A stretch of 64,000 nucleotides of DNA from Coccinella septempunctata (taxonomy: Eukaryota > Arthropoda > Insecta > Coleoptera > Coccinellidae), in assembly GCF_907165205.1 (NCBI RefSeq), contig NC_058189.1, positions 44,108,270-44,172,269 of the forward strand, written 5' to 3'. The notes under the pieces were generated by a model. It ran no database searches and was not told the DNA's origin. It saw nothing but the letters and a program-made list of their open reading frames with translations. This document shows, in pieces, positions 11,902 through 25,248 of this stretch (the first letter of the stretch is position 1; each line of letters starts with the position of its first letter). Both the position numbers and the translations under genes were made by a program.

Positions 11902-12000
11902 TACGATTTTCACAAAATGTTTACCTTCACCCACCTGAAGATGCTATTGTGATAGCGAAACACGTGTCGGGGTTTAAAAGCTCATTTTGTGAAAATCGTA
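11902..12000 (+). ncRNA. Hammerhead-like hairpin inside an 18-bp inverted repeat
   Basis: Perfect inverted repeats (TACGATTTTCACAAAATG at 11902-11919, complement at 11983-12000) enclose CTGAAGA, an extra T, a 5-bp stem GCTAT/ATAGC with a TGTG loop, GAAA, the self-complementary CACGTG, then TC and GGGG. This has the same layout as the PLE-linked motifs here, with GTC as the cleavage-type triplet. Stem I would be CCAC/GGGG with one A-G mismatch. No PLE coding sequence is seen beside it. Confidence 0.45.
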
Positions 12001-14929
12001 TAATCTTTTTTAAGTTCAATTATGGATTTTCATCTAGTATCGGCCACATCATTTGACCTGCTATGATCTGGAGTGCAGATATCACAATGAACTTCTTCTT
12101 CTTTGTATTTTTTCGTAGGAAAAGAAGGTGAAGGTAATAATCAACACAAAAAAATATCCATTTCCACTCGTATATTCTACCTACAACATCAGCGTACTCG
12201 CATGTCATTTCTTCAGATTCTAATAATTTGCGCAAATATTATTATAAACATCCAAGAACATACTTCTTAGTTTTTCGAGAACTCAAACTGTATGAAAGAA
12301 AATATGTTATCTTACAGAGTGAGTCTTTGGCTTTTACATGTATTCAAACAGTGGTAAAAAAAAAACACTTTTCACTGCAGCAGTCCCGAAAGTGAAACTT
12401 TCGGTATGATTTATTGAATCGAAACTAACCTGCTTCTGAAAGTAGCCTTTTCGGGACGTTTTTCTCTTTCGGGGTGATTTTTCTTATCTTTGAGAACGAA
12501 TTTAAATGTAACATAAGCTTTATATTCGATTATGACAAGATGTATAATTGATTTGTATTTCTTCTCTTTTCAAATCAAACAAATAGAAACGATCAGCGAA
12601 AGTAAGGTTGCAAAAAAATTGTATATCACACGTACCAAAAGTGATTTTATGGGAGTAGGAACTTTCCAAGACGAGCCTTAGTCCCGTAAAATCGTTTATG
12701 GACGATCAAAGACTCACCCTGTATATTTTGAGTTCAATGACGTACAGTCTAGGACTTTAGGATAGATTGTTGCTTTTGAAATGTAGGTAATCGAAAGCGT
12801 ACTCAAATTTATTAATCTATTTCAATAAAAATAACAATCACAAAAATTAATGAACATGTGAACTAAAAATTTTCAGTTTGAATTTCAAAGAATAATACAC
12901 TATGGAAAAAGTGAAAACTCAAATTCAATGAGTTTGACCATTTCAACCTATAATGAAATAGTGTGGATTAAAGAACCCATCAATGACCAAGTCACCGTCA
13001 GCAAGGGTGTATCCATTTAGTTTAGAGTTCCCATATAAAACCCAACTACCCACCATTCACTCCTCGTTAAGATATTATGACAAACTCCTTAACTATGCAT
13101 GAATGTTGCGTTATTAAAAATGAGAATTCACATGTTTTTTCTACAAAATATTGTGTATTGTGTACAAAATACTGTATGCGTTACTCTTTGCTCACTCTGA
13201 TGTATACTGTATTCCCCCTCAATATCAATCCTCTGCAAATTCTTCCTCTCTATAACAATGATGGACCCATAGTTAGTAAGAATTCAATTTCATTATTTTC
13301 ATTCTTCACTAGGAAATTAAATGAAATACAGATTGATAAGGCTGCGAATGAAGTTATTCATTCTCTCTTCCCCTGTGCATTATACCGCTAAGAAAATGAT
13401 CCACTGAAATTAACAATGAAGTCCATAATAATCGATACGAAAGACCCTAATCATATTATATCATTATCGAGATGACAACGATATATCTTTCATTCATATC
13501 AACTATCGGCACAACTGCTTCAATCCAAAGTCCTCTCCTAAAGAATCAGCTAGCCAAGTCGCAGAACCCTACAACGAAAGTACCTAACAATGTTCGACTT
13601 TACGGCATCGAGTTGCTCAATCAAGTTCAAAGAGAATCTGTTGAGGATGAGAGAACGATTGTCAATTCCAAGGTCAATATCCGTGAAAAATAGTTTCGCT
13701 TCAATCAGTTGATTAAAAACTCGATTGAAAAACAACAATCAAGACACACGTGCCTAAAATCTTCTGATTTGGGATGACAGGATGAAATCGCTAACGAGAG
13801 ACCTGTCCATCCATATACATGTGTTGTATAAAGTCGAATCATAAGTAACTTCCGATAACTACGTGGAATCTAATGTTCTTGTTCTCCCACTATAAGTCTC
13901 CGAAACAAACGAGTTTCATTTTAACCAAGAAGATATAGCAAAGCAAGTGGAGATCGGAAATACTGTATTAATATGGAATTCATATGTTCTTTATAATTGA
14001 AATAATTTCTGGAAATGTTCTCTTATTTGCTCCAAACACTTCTTACATCTCCTTCTGACAGATTCAAATGCGTTAGGTACCTATTTGAAATGGGAGGATC
14101 ATCGTTAATCTGAGGAATATTATCAATTATTCTGATTTTCAGTTACTCCAAATCAGAAATAGATATTTGAATAATAGAATTCTTCAAAATAGACTATTGA
14201 AAAATCCCATGGTGAGAGATTTGACAATCTTGTAGGTGATTCAAGTAGATATTGTGACTAGTTTACTGATCCTGTAAAGCATTTCTTAGAGTAGCTAAGG
14301 TTTCTGCGACTGTGTGGGCTCTAGATTCCAATTGTTCGAATTAACTTTTGTACCCGAAATTCAATTCAGCTATGATATGCATGATAATTTCTTCTACAGA
14401 ACGTTTCGCTTGAAAATACCATCAAAAAAAGTTTTTGGCTTCTTCATATCCTCATATTTCGAGAGTGGACACTTGAAACTTGGCTTCATAAAAAAATTGA
14501 TCCAGGTAATCAATATCATAAGCTTCCTGATAACGCCAACGTCTTTCCAAATCGTATGATTTGTGCCAAGGGAGTTCCAGTTGAGATAAAACCCGAACCT
14601 AGAGGTTCGTAGAGCTTCTGTCATCATATTTTCAACATTAATGATGAACTCTGGGTTCCTTTTTTGATCGATCGTTTCCTGTTTTTCTTTGAACACTACC
14701 ACAGAAATTGCTGGTAGGTACTTATTTATCAATATAATATTTCCACTCGAATTCTATTCTATTGATGAAGTTGGCTTGAAAAATAAATATTCTTTGCGCG
14801 TCGGATAAAGCCATCTTTATAGTTTGCTGATAATTTCTATGCAACAACAGTTTAAGAGGGGTCTACAACGTTTTAGTGGTCAAGTGTTATTACCTTTCTT
14901 CTTCTTTTTCCTCTTATTTTAGGCCTTAG
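12001..14929. other. Intergenic, nothing recognised
   Basis: Contains an ACCCTGTATA-type element end near 12717, a short TCCCGAAAG inverted pair at 12383-12462, and frames of up to 112 codons without domains. No gene supported. Confidence 0.5.
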
Positions 14930-15560
14930 GCCTGGTCTTGACGATCTTTTAAGTCTAATGCTCAGTTCTGCAGAAGTCCCTTCTTTTGAAGGGACGTCCT
15001 GGAGGTCTCTTTCCTAGTGGCTTCAAATCCCTCGCTATTCGGGCTAATCTTTGAGGGCCCATTCTGCTAACATGCTCGTTCCACTCCCTTCTTCTCTGTG
15101 TTCCCCACCGCACAACATCCTGGACAGAGTTCTCTTATCTGATTATTGGGTGTTTTGTCAAGCAGTGTTTTTCCTGCTATCGATCTCAACGCTTTCATTT
15201 CTGTTGTCCTCAAAATCCTCTTGGTCTCCGCTGTATCGGCTCTTGTCTCGATAGAATACGTCATGATAGGCCTAACGCATGCTTTATATACGAGTTTATA
15301 TATGCGTACTTTTCCGTCCAACCTCAAATCCTTATTCCTCCAAATGACATCTCGTAAGCACCCCGAAACATACGCTGCTTTGTTGGCTAGCTTGCGTACG
15401 GTTGCTTTTAGGTCTCCGCAATCAGAAACCTCCACCCCCAGGTATTCGAACTTAGACACTTGCTCAATTATTTCGTCGTTTATTACAATTTTACACCTTT
15501 TGAATTCTCTTGCTATAATTTTTCGAGGTGCAATTATCTCTGCCATGAATTTCCACATGA
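14930..15560 (-). pseudogene. LINE reverse-transcriptase C-terminal remnant (RTE-like)
   Basis: The frame from 15558 down reads KFEYLGVEVSDCGDL, then LVYKACVRPIMTYSIETR, then TTEMKALRSIAGKTLLDK: the thumb and post-RT region typical of insect RTE-like elements (YLGV..., VRP..TY..E, E-M-(K/R)-x-L-R-x-I-x-G). Near 15116 it frameshifts; the continuation reads QDVVRWGTQRRREWNEHVSR, LARIARDLKPLGKRPPGRP, and ends near 14957. Palm motifs (FADD) and endonuclease are absent, so it is 5'-truncated and dead. A dispersed repeat of different type directly adjoins it upstream. Confidence 0.8.
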
Positions 15561-15770
15561 AAAAATGCCTCGAAAAATCTCGCCTTTTGCTTCATTTCTT
15601 ATCCTGGTGAAATTGAAAAAAGACGTTTATTAAATGCTGCCATCTTTCCACTTCTGCTTATCGTTCAAGTGTTCTGGCAACACTCCACAGTCTGGTAGTC
15701 TTTTCCCCTTTACGCCTTATACGGATGACGAGAAAGTCCCGTGGTATAAACTGCTCTTAACTGGAAAAAT
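15520..15770 (+). repeat. Dispersed repeat, copy 2 (partner at 5490-5770)
   Basis: Same core words and order as the copy near 5.5 kb. Its edge overlaps the 5' break of the LINE remnant, suggesting one element inserted beside or into the other. Confidence 0.7.
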
Positions 15771-17560
15771 GGTAGATACAGCAGAAGCAAAGAATTCGGT
15801 ACCTACATTCAGACAAAGATTATGCACCTTCAAGATTCAATTGACTACTTGACGACGGTATTTTTAACATTTGAAATTGAAAATTTGGTACGAAGAAAAT
15901 TCTGATGTTTTTATGCCTAGATTTCCTGTAAATACAGGGGAGTGAGAAAACTGTTTCGTCAAACACTTTCACGGTATGTGTGAATGATCATGAGACACTC
16001 TTGGAATAGCGAAGAATAACAATCAAGTTCAACTATTGCAACCCAAAAAAAAAAATCAACCCCTTCTTTCATCTTTAAAATTGATGTGCTTATTATTAGT
16101 CCTGAGTATGGGGATTTCGCAACGAAATTAGAAGGGACTGGCGAGAAATAAAGGCACACCGCCTTCAAATTCTACTTCTTAATTCATCATGACGTAGGCT
16201 CTCGGACTTTATTATTAGGAGATCTAAGATCTTTTTCGCATCTTTTTGCGCCCCTTTCATGAAAATATATAATTTTGCCGGAATGCCGCCTCAATACACT
16301 AATGACATGGATGATATTCACCTGGCCATTCTCAACTTGTCAGAAATGAGGAAATTTTACCTTCGAAACATTGTGTACGACCTGTCCGTCCAATAAGAAT
16401 TCGCAAATATTTGCATATTTCAACTATAAAATCCAAGAGCTCAAAATATGAAGATTTTACTTGAATCACCTAAATAAAATATGTCTCCTTGTTTGAATAA
16501 CAGGTAGCAGAGTGTTTCTAAATTATTTTTGCAGTACCTACTTCAAAACCATTCACCAATTTCTGTTAATGACAAATGTAGAAAGTGTAGGTACTATCAA
16601 GAGATCCTACAAAATTATGTCAAATAACCGTTTCTGGCTACCATCAGTGACGTATAATAGGGAGAGGTGATTGTTATATCTCTCCCAATTCATACGACAC
16701 TTTTGTAATTGTATTTCATCACAATTCTTCAATACGTCAATGTGTTCAATTCTCATATATTTTCACTCACGGACCCTAAAGCACTCATTATATTGATAAA
16801 ATATTATTATTAAATAAATTACTATACATATTGTATATATTCCAATATTCCCATATATGTAGTGAAATTTTTTTTGTCCACAACAATTGAATTGAAGTGA
16901 TACGAATGCATCTGTTTCCTCGAGCATAATTATTACAGTTATGAATTACACGTGATTCATGGATCATTATTCACTGGACAATCAAACTTCATGGTCACAA
17001 CCAGAGACATAAAGACGCCTACGGTTGCAAACATAGGAAACACAGCTAGGAGCCGATCAAAAGTTTGCATTGAACATAATATTGCTACATTTTTTGAAAT
17101 GTCAGCGATTGTTGAAATTTTCAAATGATTACAGATTATTTTTTAATGTGAAAATCTCAATATTCGAGTTCAAAATATAGTATTGTAGTGAGATATTATG
17201 GCTATATTTTAACAACATGATTCACCCAACTCGACTCCTATCTCAATATGTTCATGGATTAATATACAATTTTTTCATTTTGTACTCGTTAAATACTATT
17301 TTCCGCCGACCTCTTAATAATAGCACTGTTTAACGTACACGAAATTAGCTGTTAATGAACTCTTTTATTGGTTAATTTCCTATTAATGCATTATTGTCAT
17401 GGGTAATCGAACATAGAAGTATTCAGCAGCTTCCCAAATAATTATTTTATTTGTATGTCTTATTGATTTTCGTAGTTCCTAGTGAATTGAGAAGAGATTA
17501 ATTATGGAGGTTGCAGAAAAACTATGATGGTTAGAGAGTAATCAATATATCTATGTATAG
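15771..17560. other. Intergenic, nothing recognised
   Basis: AT-rich, with scattered microsatellite-like ATT runs near 16800. No gene supported. Confidence 0.5.
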
Positions 17561-18336
17561 GTTACGGGCAATGTAAATATTTAGGTCAGTATTCATAATG
17601 CTTGGTTATTATGAATAATGACCATTAAAATCGGGAAATTTGATAAATTTGAATTATTTTACAATAATTTCTCACATTGCCCGGTCATTATAAATACCGC
17701 TAGTATTTCTTTGGGCACTTTGATTAATTGACACCAATGGGACAACCTATATGAAAAGAATGGCGAAGATATTCCACAGATAGAGTAGAGATTTAACTAA
17801 GAGAATGTGCAAGATTGTAATCCAAGACAGGCTATAGTCGAAGTGGCTGTAAAGGTAGCTGTAAATCCAACGAGCGCAAGTGTCGTAAAGAAAAAAAGCT
17901 ATGTAACTCGAAATGTCACCAAAGTGGAAGCTGCTCAAATGAATAGAGCCTGTATTGGCCTGTATTGCTACGTATTGACATGTTGTGTGAATATAAATTT
18001 GAAAGTACGTACATATCTAATACTGTAGTTTTATTTGGACTTACGCTTTGTTTGTACTTATTTCATCCCACCGGTTTGTTTGTCAGCATGTGAAATTTTA
18101 TTTGTTATGTTTTGTTTGTTACTTTGTCAGTCAGGTATGCAAAAATTTGTTATTTTTTATAAGAAATATGAATAATATATAATTTTCAAATTGCCCACCT
18201 GATTTTCAGCATTATACATAATAACCGGGCAATGTAATATTTGCAACATAATTTATCATTTTGTCATATCCTTTTGGGCACTTTTTAAATTGCCCGGGCA
18301 TTATAAACAATGCCCAATTATTTACATTGCCCGTAA
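17561..18336. mobile_element. Non-autonomous element with GTTACGGGCAATGTAAAT ends
   Basis: Terminal inverted repeats of 18-19 bp (17561-17579 and 18318-18336) bound about 776 bp. Subterminal words GGGCAATGT, CCGGTCATTATAAA and TTTGGGCACTTT are repeated inside near both ends. No transposase frame is present. Short frames inside (for example 17807-18028) show no domain. Confidence 0.6.
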
Positions 18337-19841
18337 CATATATACTACAACTCCAGCTTCCAACAGCTCCACACATTCTTTAATAGATATTATAGGGAAC
18401 GATATCAATGTGATTTACTCAAAATGTCACAACTCGAATATACCCCCTATGGACTTCTCGAATTGTTCGATCGGTCGCATAAATATCAACATTCCGATAT
18501 GAACATATAACTATTAAAGGATAGTTCAGTGAGAGGTTGAGATCTGAGTTTTATGAATAAAAATACGTTCTACCTGAATACTGAAAAGGCGAAAGTTTGA
18601 CTGATGCCGTTACTCCTGATGTTCATCCAATTCTCGATCGAAGTTGTTCTCAAAATTCATCAATTATTGTGGACATCATTATACAAAAATACTGAAAAAC
18701 TCTTGGAACATAGATACAAAGAATGGAAAATGAAAATTTGTTGTTGTCCAAAGACTGGAGTGAGATAATTGCTTAGTGTCGCCAATCACAATTGAGTGAT
18801 TGAGTTGACTCTGACATCATTGTCACTTCAATTTTCAATGAGAAGAGGTGAGACGTATATAAATTCATATAATTTAAGCCACTGCCTTTGTATCGCGCTC
18901 ATAGACATACATAGAGAATGGACTGATAATTATCTATTCAGTTGTAGAGTAAATATGGCAGAAACATGTAAAAGAGAAAACCGAACATGCCTTCAGTAGT
19001 TGTCTTTATTTAGAATTTTGATTGGTTCACACTCACGTGTATGTGAACAAAAAAAGAAACAAGTATTGGCCGTTTCAACGCTTTGTCTCTTTCTGCGCAG
19101 TATTGCTCAGTCCATTCTCTATATTATCTATGGTCGCGCCAGACAGGGAAGCATCGAATGTGTGTACCACAACAAATAGGTACATTCATAGCACTTCAAT
19201 GCCCATTTCATTTATTTCTGTTCCAAGGAAAAACTAGCAATTGTTACTAATGGTGAACCTACGACGCTGTGTGAGTAGGCAATAGTTGAACATTCCACCA
19301 AAAAGTCTGTACGAAATTATTGAGTGAGTGTATCCGCATTAGAATTAGTTTTTCAAAGAGTTCTCTTCAGATCCTATCAATCGAGTCGAATCAAGCAGAG
19401 GTATTATTATGGAAGAAACTTTGACCTAGATGGTGACCTTGATACCGTCACTAAAAGTACTCAACTTTGTGAACTGGGTCGATATCATGACAATACACTT
19501 GCGTTAACCTGTAAGGTGCTATAATTCAGAACTATCGAGTTTAAATTACGAGCAACATTCATGACTATGGGATTTGCGAATGGCTATTACAGAGAACAGT
19601 TAGAATACCGATCTGAATTTTATCTTCGGCTCTTGGATCAAAACGTCATGTTGAGAGAAGCTGAATCGATTGATCAGCTAATTTGAAAAAAATTTAGATA
19701 GTGGAATAATTTTTCTTGAGAGATTATTATGAATACGTTTCAATCTGCTGCAACAGCTCGGCGTAGTTTCAAACCTGAGGCTCGGTGAGATCTCTTATAT
19801 TTTCACATCAAGTTTGATCTTTACTTCTGAAAATAAAGACA
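18337..19841. other. Intergenic, nothing recognised
   Basis: Several 60-70 codon frames but none with domain, start context or splice support. Confidence 0.45.
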
Positions 19842-20248
19842 TATAGTCCATTCAAGAATGATTGACATCCCAGTAGGTCTTGAAAGTCCAGACGTAGCTT
19901 AAAATTTGGTCACAAAAAGCTTCAATAATTTCTGTAGTTTCAATCACAGAACTGGAATATATAAATATAACCTAGAAAAGCATTTGAAAACAAGAAATAT
20001 TCAAATTCAGAGCATATTAATCAGTATTCAGAATTGATACAATGATGTTTCCAATTTGAACGAATAAATTAAGGATATAAACAGCAGCACACAATTCAAA
20101 TTATCGACGGTCAGTGGCTCAGTACATAGATTTACATATGATAGGACCTTAATTCCGCAACACAAAATCTTAACTTATGGATTATTACCAACTTAAATTC
20201 GATTTTGCATAGCCACCCGAGATGTCAATCATTCTTGAATGGACTATA
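19842..20248. mobile_element. MITE with 28-bp terminal inverted repeats
   Basis: Perfect ends beginning TATAGTCCATTCAAGAATGA bound about 407 bp without coding capacity. The outer TA could be a target duplication of a Tc1/mariner-type insertion, but this is not certain. Confidence 0.75.
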
Positions 20249-22982
20249 GGTACCATATATCGGATAACTTCTCTTTCAATTTTGATTTGAAATGCATATT
20301 GTCGAAATATTTCTGAGATTCCTGACATCACCTACATTTGATGACCAGGGATGTATTGTTTCGCCCTTTCAATAATTATTTGTTATTCTCTAGACCTTTT
20401 CGGAGATCGTTTGTCAGTTGTCTGCAAAAATGTTTGTGTTTTTTCCCTAAGAAATTATCATATGTAATATCACTAGAAATTCAATTTTGTCGGCCAAATT
20501 TCTCGATTGTAATATGAAACTTTGTTCCATAGCAACTTCGCGAACGACGTTTATTTTGTAGGTGAAAAAATGTCATGAGCGAAATTGCCGAAAAGCAATC
20601 AACTTGAATATTACAAGAGATAAATTTTGCTTGCTCAAATTCCATCCCGACTGGTATTCGACTTAACTATTTCACGAGAAAATAAGTCGAACAGATAATT
20701 TGTCAAACAATTTTTTTTTCAACGTTAATATAATGTTTCTTATTTCTTATTGGATTATTGTATATCCGTTTTGAAACCAGGATTAGGTAGAAACATTTCT
20801 CATGGGTGGCCATAGTAACAATTTAATCATATACCTTTATTATAGGTGAAAGGTTCAATTTAGAGTTGTTGCCTACCCCTAAAATGTACTATTTCAGATA
20901 TATTCCAAAATAAAGGAATAGCAATATCCTGAGAAACAATGAGTCAATACAACAGAAAATACTTAGTCGTTCCCGATGGTGAAAGGCCAAACCCATAAAA
21001 GTTTTCAAGAAAGATGGAACCTCCCAAAAAAATATCCTAAAATCAATATACAACAGCAATTTTTAATTGCTTTAAAAAAATTATAATACCTATTTAACTT
21101 GCATTTATACAAAGTGTTTTCAAATAAATCTTTCTCGACCCAAGATGAAACTCATCAAAATAGACCATTCCACAGAAATATATGAAATACTCAAGATGAA
21201 GAATTGCTGTATCTTGCGAATTTAGTACCTATATAAAAATTGTGACATTGTAAGGAAAAGTGCTGGTGACATTGTAGGGCTTAATGAAATGAATAAATTT
21301 CTGAAAGGAGGTCTAACTAATAAGATTATGAGAAAAATTTATTTATTTATACATAAAAATACAAACAGGCATACGCCCACTACAGTATTCACAACAAATA
21401 ACAAACATTGTACCCAGAAAAAGCAGATGAAAAATAAAAAAAAAAGTTCACAAGAAATATCTACCGTTCAACAATATTAACAGTATCTCATCAATATTAT
21501 CATTAATACCTATATTTTCTTAGAAAAAGCAAACAAAAAAAAAACAAGAAACAAATTCTTTTTCTTTCTTTTCCCCTTTTTGAGATCAGGGAACAGCCAG
21601 TCCAAAAATCGCCTTCAACTTTCTTCTGAGTGCAAGGCAACTGTCGACAGAAAAAATATCGACCGTATTACCAATATCATTACAATACGCACACTTAAGT
21701 CAATATTCCAAACGAAACCATTATTGGTTGATTCAAACATCATGCGATCAAGATTCTTTCTCTTTGCTTTCCGATTATATTCATATCACAAAAAATGTGT
21801 TCGTATTGGATTCTAGTTTATCAATAGTTTTTCCAACTTCCACATAATGTATAAGATTTTGTTGAGGTAAATTTTCCTGAAACGCTTCAGTTCGATCAGT
21901 TTCAGTTTCTGTCATAAAAACTCACTTTTCAAAACACCCTCTATGATCCACAGTACCTTCTCGCTCGCGATATGTTGTGCTAACGAATACAATCAGTATT
22001 CAATCAGCATAATGTAGGCCACATTCAAAATCTCAATTTGAATAAACAGAAATTTCCCCATTGAGCATCTGGCTGTTACCCTCCAGTAACAAAAATCGAA
22101 ATGGGTACATTCAGTATCCATAATTATTCTGTTTCAATGAGATTAATATCTCCTCAAGAAAGTCTTCAGCCTTGAAAACGCGTGTACATGAATCAGTTTC
22201 TCGAAGATGCCTGGTATATGTATTTGTGTATACGATCGAAAGATAATGCAGAAAATAGCAGAAATAATGAACCGAATATCTCCGCCACTGCAAACCAATT
22301 ATGATCATTTATTTACCCAAGAACTCCGACATCCAGCTATTAGACATAGCATAGCTCGGACTCATAGAGATATGGAACTGAAGTTCTCGTGAGCCATCAA
22401 AATGTTTGTCGCATTCTGCAGTCCGACAAAGAACATTAAGATAAACTGACCAACTATTCTGGATATTCATTCCAAACTCACGAGTTCACATAATGACTAA
22501 GCGAATTCTCTCGATCTAATGGTCTCGGAAATGATTGAGATTAAACTGAAGACATGAAGATTTTTTGTGATGATGATATTCGCCAGGTCAGTGAATTGGT
22601 TTTATTGATTTTATTTCTCTCTCAATCAATAAGACTCTGGATTCAGTTAACAACTAGATATTTCTTATCGAGTTCACTGAGTCTCCAGATATTTGCCACA
22701 TTTTCTTCTTCGACTTTGGTACATGGAAAAAATACGTTGCAAGATTGGTAGTGAAATATATGTACCTAACCTGATTTTAGCAAGAACGAATCAAAGTGTA
22801 AGAAAATATTTTATAACCCGAGCAAGCTAAGGACTTTTATGATATCAGGCAAAGCATTGTGATGAGAGTAAGGATACACTCAAAAATGATAGTCTCGTGG
22901 GCATCACTAGGTAGATTAATTAGAGTACTAGAGTTTGCGTTATAATTATTATTAGATTTGAATATTCCTCTCATAAAACTTT
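20249..22982. other. Intergenic, nothing recognised
   Basis: Contains A-rich tracts near 21330-21550, where old retroelement tails may lie, and an imperfect relative of the ACACCCTGTAT repeat end near 21935. No gene supported. Confidence 0.45.
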
Positions 22983-23075
22983 ATAAACCACGAGACTCGA
23001 GATGAGACGCGACGAGACTAAAACCCACTAGAGACGAGACTGCATGTTTTATTGGCGAGACGAGACGAGACATCG
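22983..23075. repeat. Degenerate CGAGAC/GAGAC simple repeat
   Basis: About 90 bp with repeated GACGAGAC-type words (for example GAGACGCGACGAGAC and GGCGAGACGAGACGAGAC). It is low-complexity sequence just left of the short-element cluster. Confidence 0.6.
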
Positions 23076-23152
23076 GTGAAGCACTCTAGTGGCAGTAGAC
23101 TGCCTGACTGAGTGGGTGCTATATAAGATCGAAATATGTAAGCAGTATCCAA

Positions 23153-24647
23153 GAGCGGCATTACACTAGCAGGGCACCTCAAAGAATTTTTACGATTTTT
23201 ATGCCCTCATTTTGCTCTCATTTTGCTCCATTTTGCTCACCACTCAGTTTATTTTGCTCACCTATATAAAATGAGCTATAGACAATTCAATGTGTAATAT
23301 TACACCAGCAGGGCACTTCAACGGATCTTTCCAATATTGGTATCATTCGAAAGCACTCGTTTTGCTCACCAGTCCGTTCGTTTTGTTCATTTATACTTTA
23401 CGAGTTTTCAGAGAAGAAAAAAAATGTTTTTCCCAACCTAGCTTGTGTGATATCTGCGTTTTGCTCTCGTTTTGCTCTTTTCAAATCTGCAATTAGTTTT
23501 TCTCTACAACTCTACAACTACAACCGTTACCGAGATAAAGATAATCAAAAGTGACCTGCTGGTGTAATATTATCTACACTAGCAGGGCACCTTAACGGAT
23601 CTTTCCGATATTGGTTTCAATCGAAAGCTCTCGTTTTGCTCCGTTTTGCTCATCAGTCCGTTCGTTTTGCTCATTTATACTTCACGAGTTTTTGGAGGAG
23701 AAAAAAAAAATTTTTCTCACTCTAGCTTGTGGGATATCTGCGTTTTGCTCTTTCCAAATATGCAATTCGTTTGTCTCTACCAGTTACCGTTACCGGGATA
23801 TAGGTAATTCAAAGTGCGCTGCTAGTGTAATATCACATTAGAAAGGCACCTCAACGGATCTTTTCGATATTGATCCCGATCAGAAGCTCACCATTCAGTT
23901 TTTTTTTCACCTATTGAGCTATAGATAAATAAAAGTGCCCTGCTAGTGTAATATTACCTCAACGGATAACAAAATAAATCAGAAGTGAAAACAAGGGAAT
24001 TCAGATTGCTCCTTAAAAACAAATCCATACTACATATTTAAATCTGTAAATTAATTTGGATTTAATGACTTTTTCTTCAAAGAACCGACATTTGATATAG
24101 ACCAGTCTCCTGTCAGTCCATGTGACTCGACAGGACAAATCCTCTTTTTAAGAGGTGTTGTTGCATATCAAGGAGAGTACTCAACAGCCATTGGATACTT
24201 TGTTGGGTACTTCCTTAGACCCCCTATAGTGTGTCATTACATAAAAAGGGCAATTTTAATTATCTATATCTCAGTAACGGTAAGTGGTAGAGAAAAAAGA
24301 ATTGCAGATTTGGAAAGAGCAAACCGCAGATATCCCACAGCTAGGTTAAAAAAAAAAATTTTTTTCTCTGAAAACTCGTGAACTATAAATGAACAAAACG
24401 AACGGACTGGTGAGCAAAACGGAGCAAAACGAGAGCTTTCGAATGATACCAATATTGGAAAGATCCGTTGAGGTGTCCTGCTGGTGTAATATTACACCAG
24501 CAGGGCACTTTGAATTGTCTGTAGCTCATTGTATATAGGTGACTAAAATAAACTGAGTGGTGAGCAAAATGGAGCAAAAAAGAGCAAAACGAGGACATAA
24601 AAATCGTAAAAATTCTTTGAGGTGCCCTGCTAGTGTATGAAAGGCCG
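23153..24647. mobile_element. Composite cluster of related MITEs with TTTTGCTC repeats
   Basis: Six units (about 23161-23299, 23300-23569, 23574-23829, 23832-23951, 24229-24490, 24491-24637) share ends of the type TTACACYAGCAGGGCACYT. The first and last units are inverted copies of each other and so form long terminal inverted repeats of the whole. The unit-unit junction at 24477-24504 is a perfect 28-bp palindrome. Inside, TTTTGCTC recurs many times at 9-11 bp spacing. A 9-bp direct repeat GTATCCAAG flanks the cluster (23144-23152, 24648-24656), as if it moved as one block. No transposase. Short ORFs here are translations of the repeats. Confidence 0.75.
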
Positions 24648-24656
24648 CTGTATCCA

Positions 24657-25248
24657 AGGCCTGGTCGCATCTGGGCCTTGCAAAATAAAAGAATATGATG
24701 TTACAAAAATATTTCCTAGCTTTGAGCAGATATGCAAGTTCTATTTGCAGCAATATTCACATTGTGGGTTTCATGTTCTTTCCACAAGACCACAAAATGA
24801 GTTTTTTGAAAATTAGCAAATTGAATATTTGCATTTCCGAATATTTTCTGGCTTGCTTATTAGAAAATTCTGGAAAATCCCTAACAATATGAGTGCTGCT
24901 TGAAATGACCAACATCTTGCTTTATCAAACCTTCAATATTTGTTTTAGCAGTGTATATGAAAGTGTGCATATTTTTCCGACTTCATTCCCGGCGGAAACG
25001 TCCAACATTACACAGAGATCAGAGTCGAAGATAAGTTATGACGTTAATTTGTGTCCGTCTGATTTCCCGCATGTTACATACGTGTAATTAGAACACTCAG
25101 ATTCCACGTTGAAAGTGAGATTACGCCTGCGGTCTCACAGCTATTCGGATTGCGAATATTCCGTCCAACAGAAGACAACCCTACAGACTACAGAGAGTGG
25201 AAAATTTCGAATTATCTTCCTAAAATAGTTTTGGTTCATACGGTACAA
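24657..25248. other. Intergenic, nothing recognised
   Basis: Two frames of about 65 codons on the plus strand, without recognisable domains. Confidence 0.45.

Noticed and set aside
13077..13391. 104-codon plus-strand frame with a TATAAAA about 40 bp upstream
   Set aside because: Cysteine/tyrosine-rich, no domain, no splice or homology support; chance frame in AT-rich DNA.
14394..14732. 112-codon minus-strand frame
   Set aside because: No recognisable motif and no exon context; not reported as a gene.
22983..23075. Possible CRISPR-like array of GAGAC words
   Set aside because: Irregular simple repeat without spacers, in a eukaryotic context.
23611..24753. Several overlapping frames rich in FCSF/VRSF residues
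   Set aside because: They are translations of the TTTTGCTC repeat in different units, not proteins.
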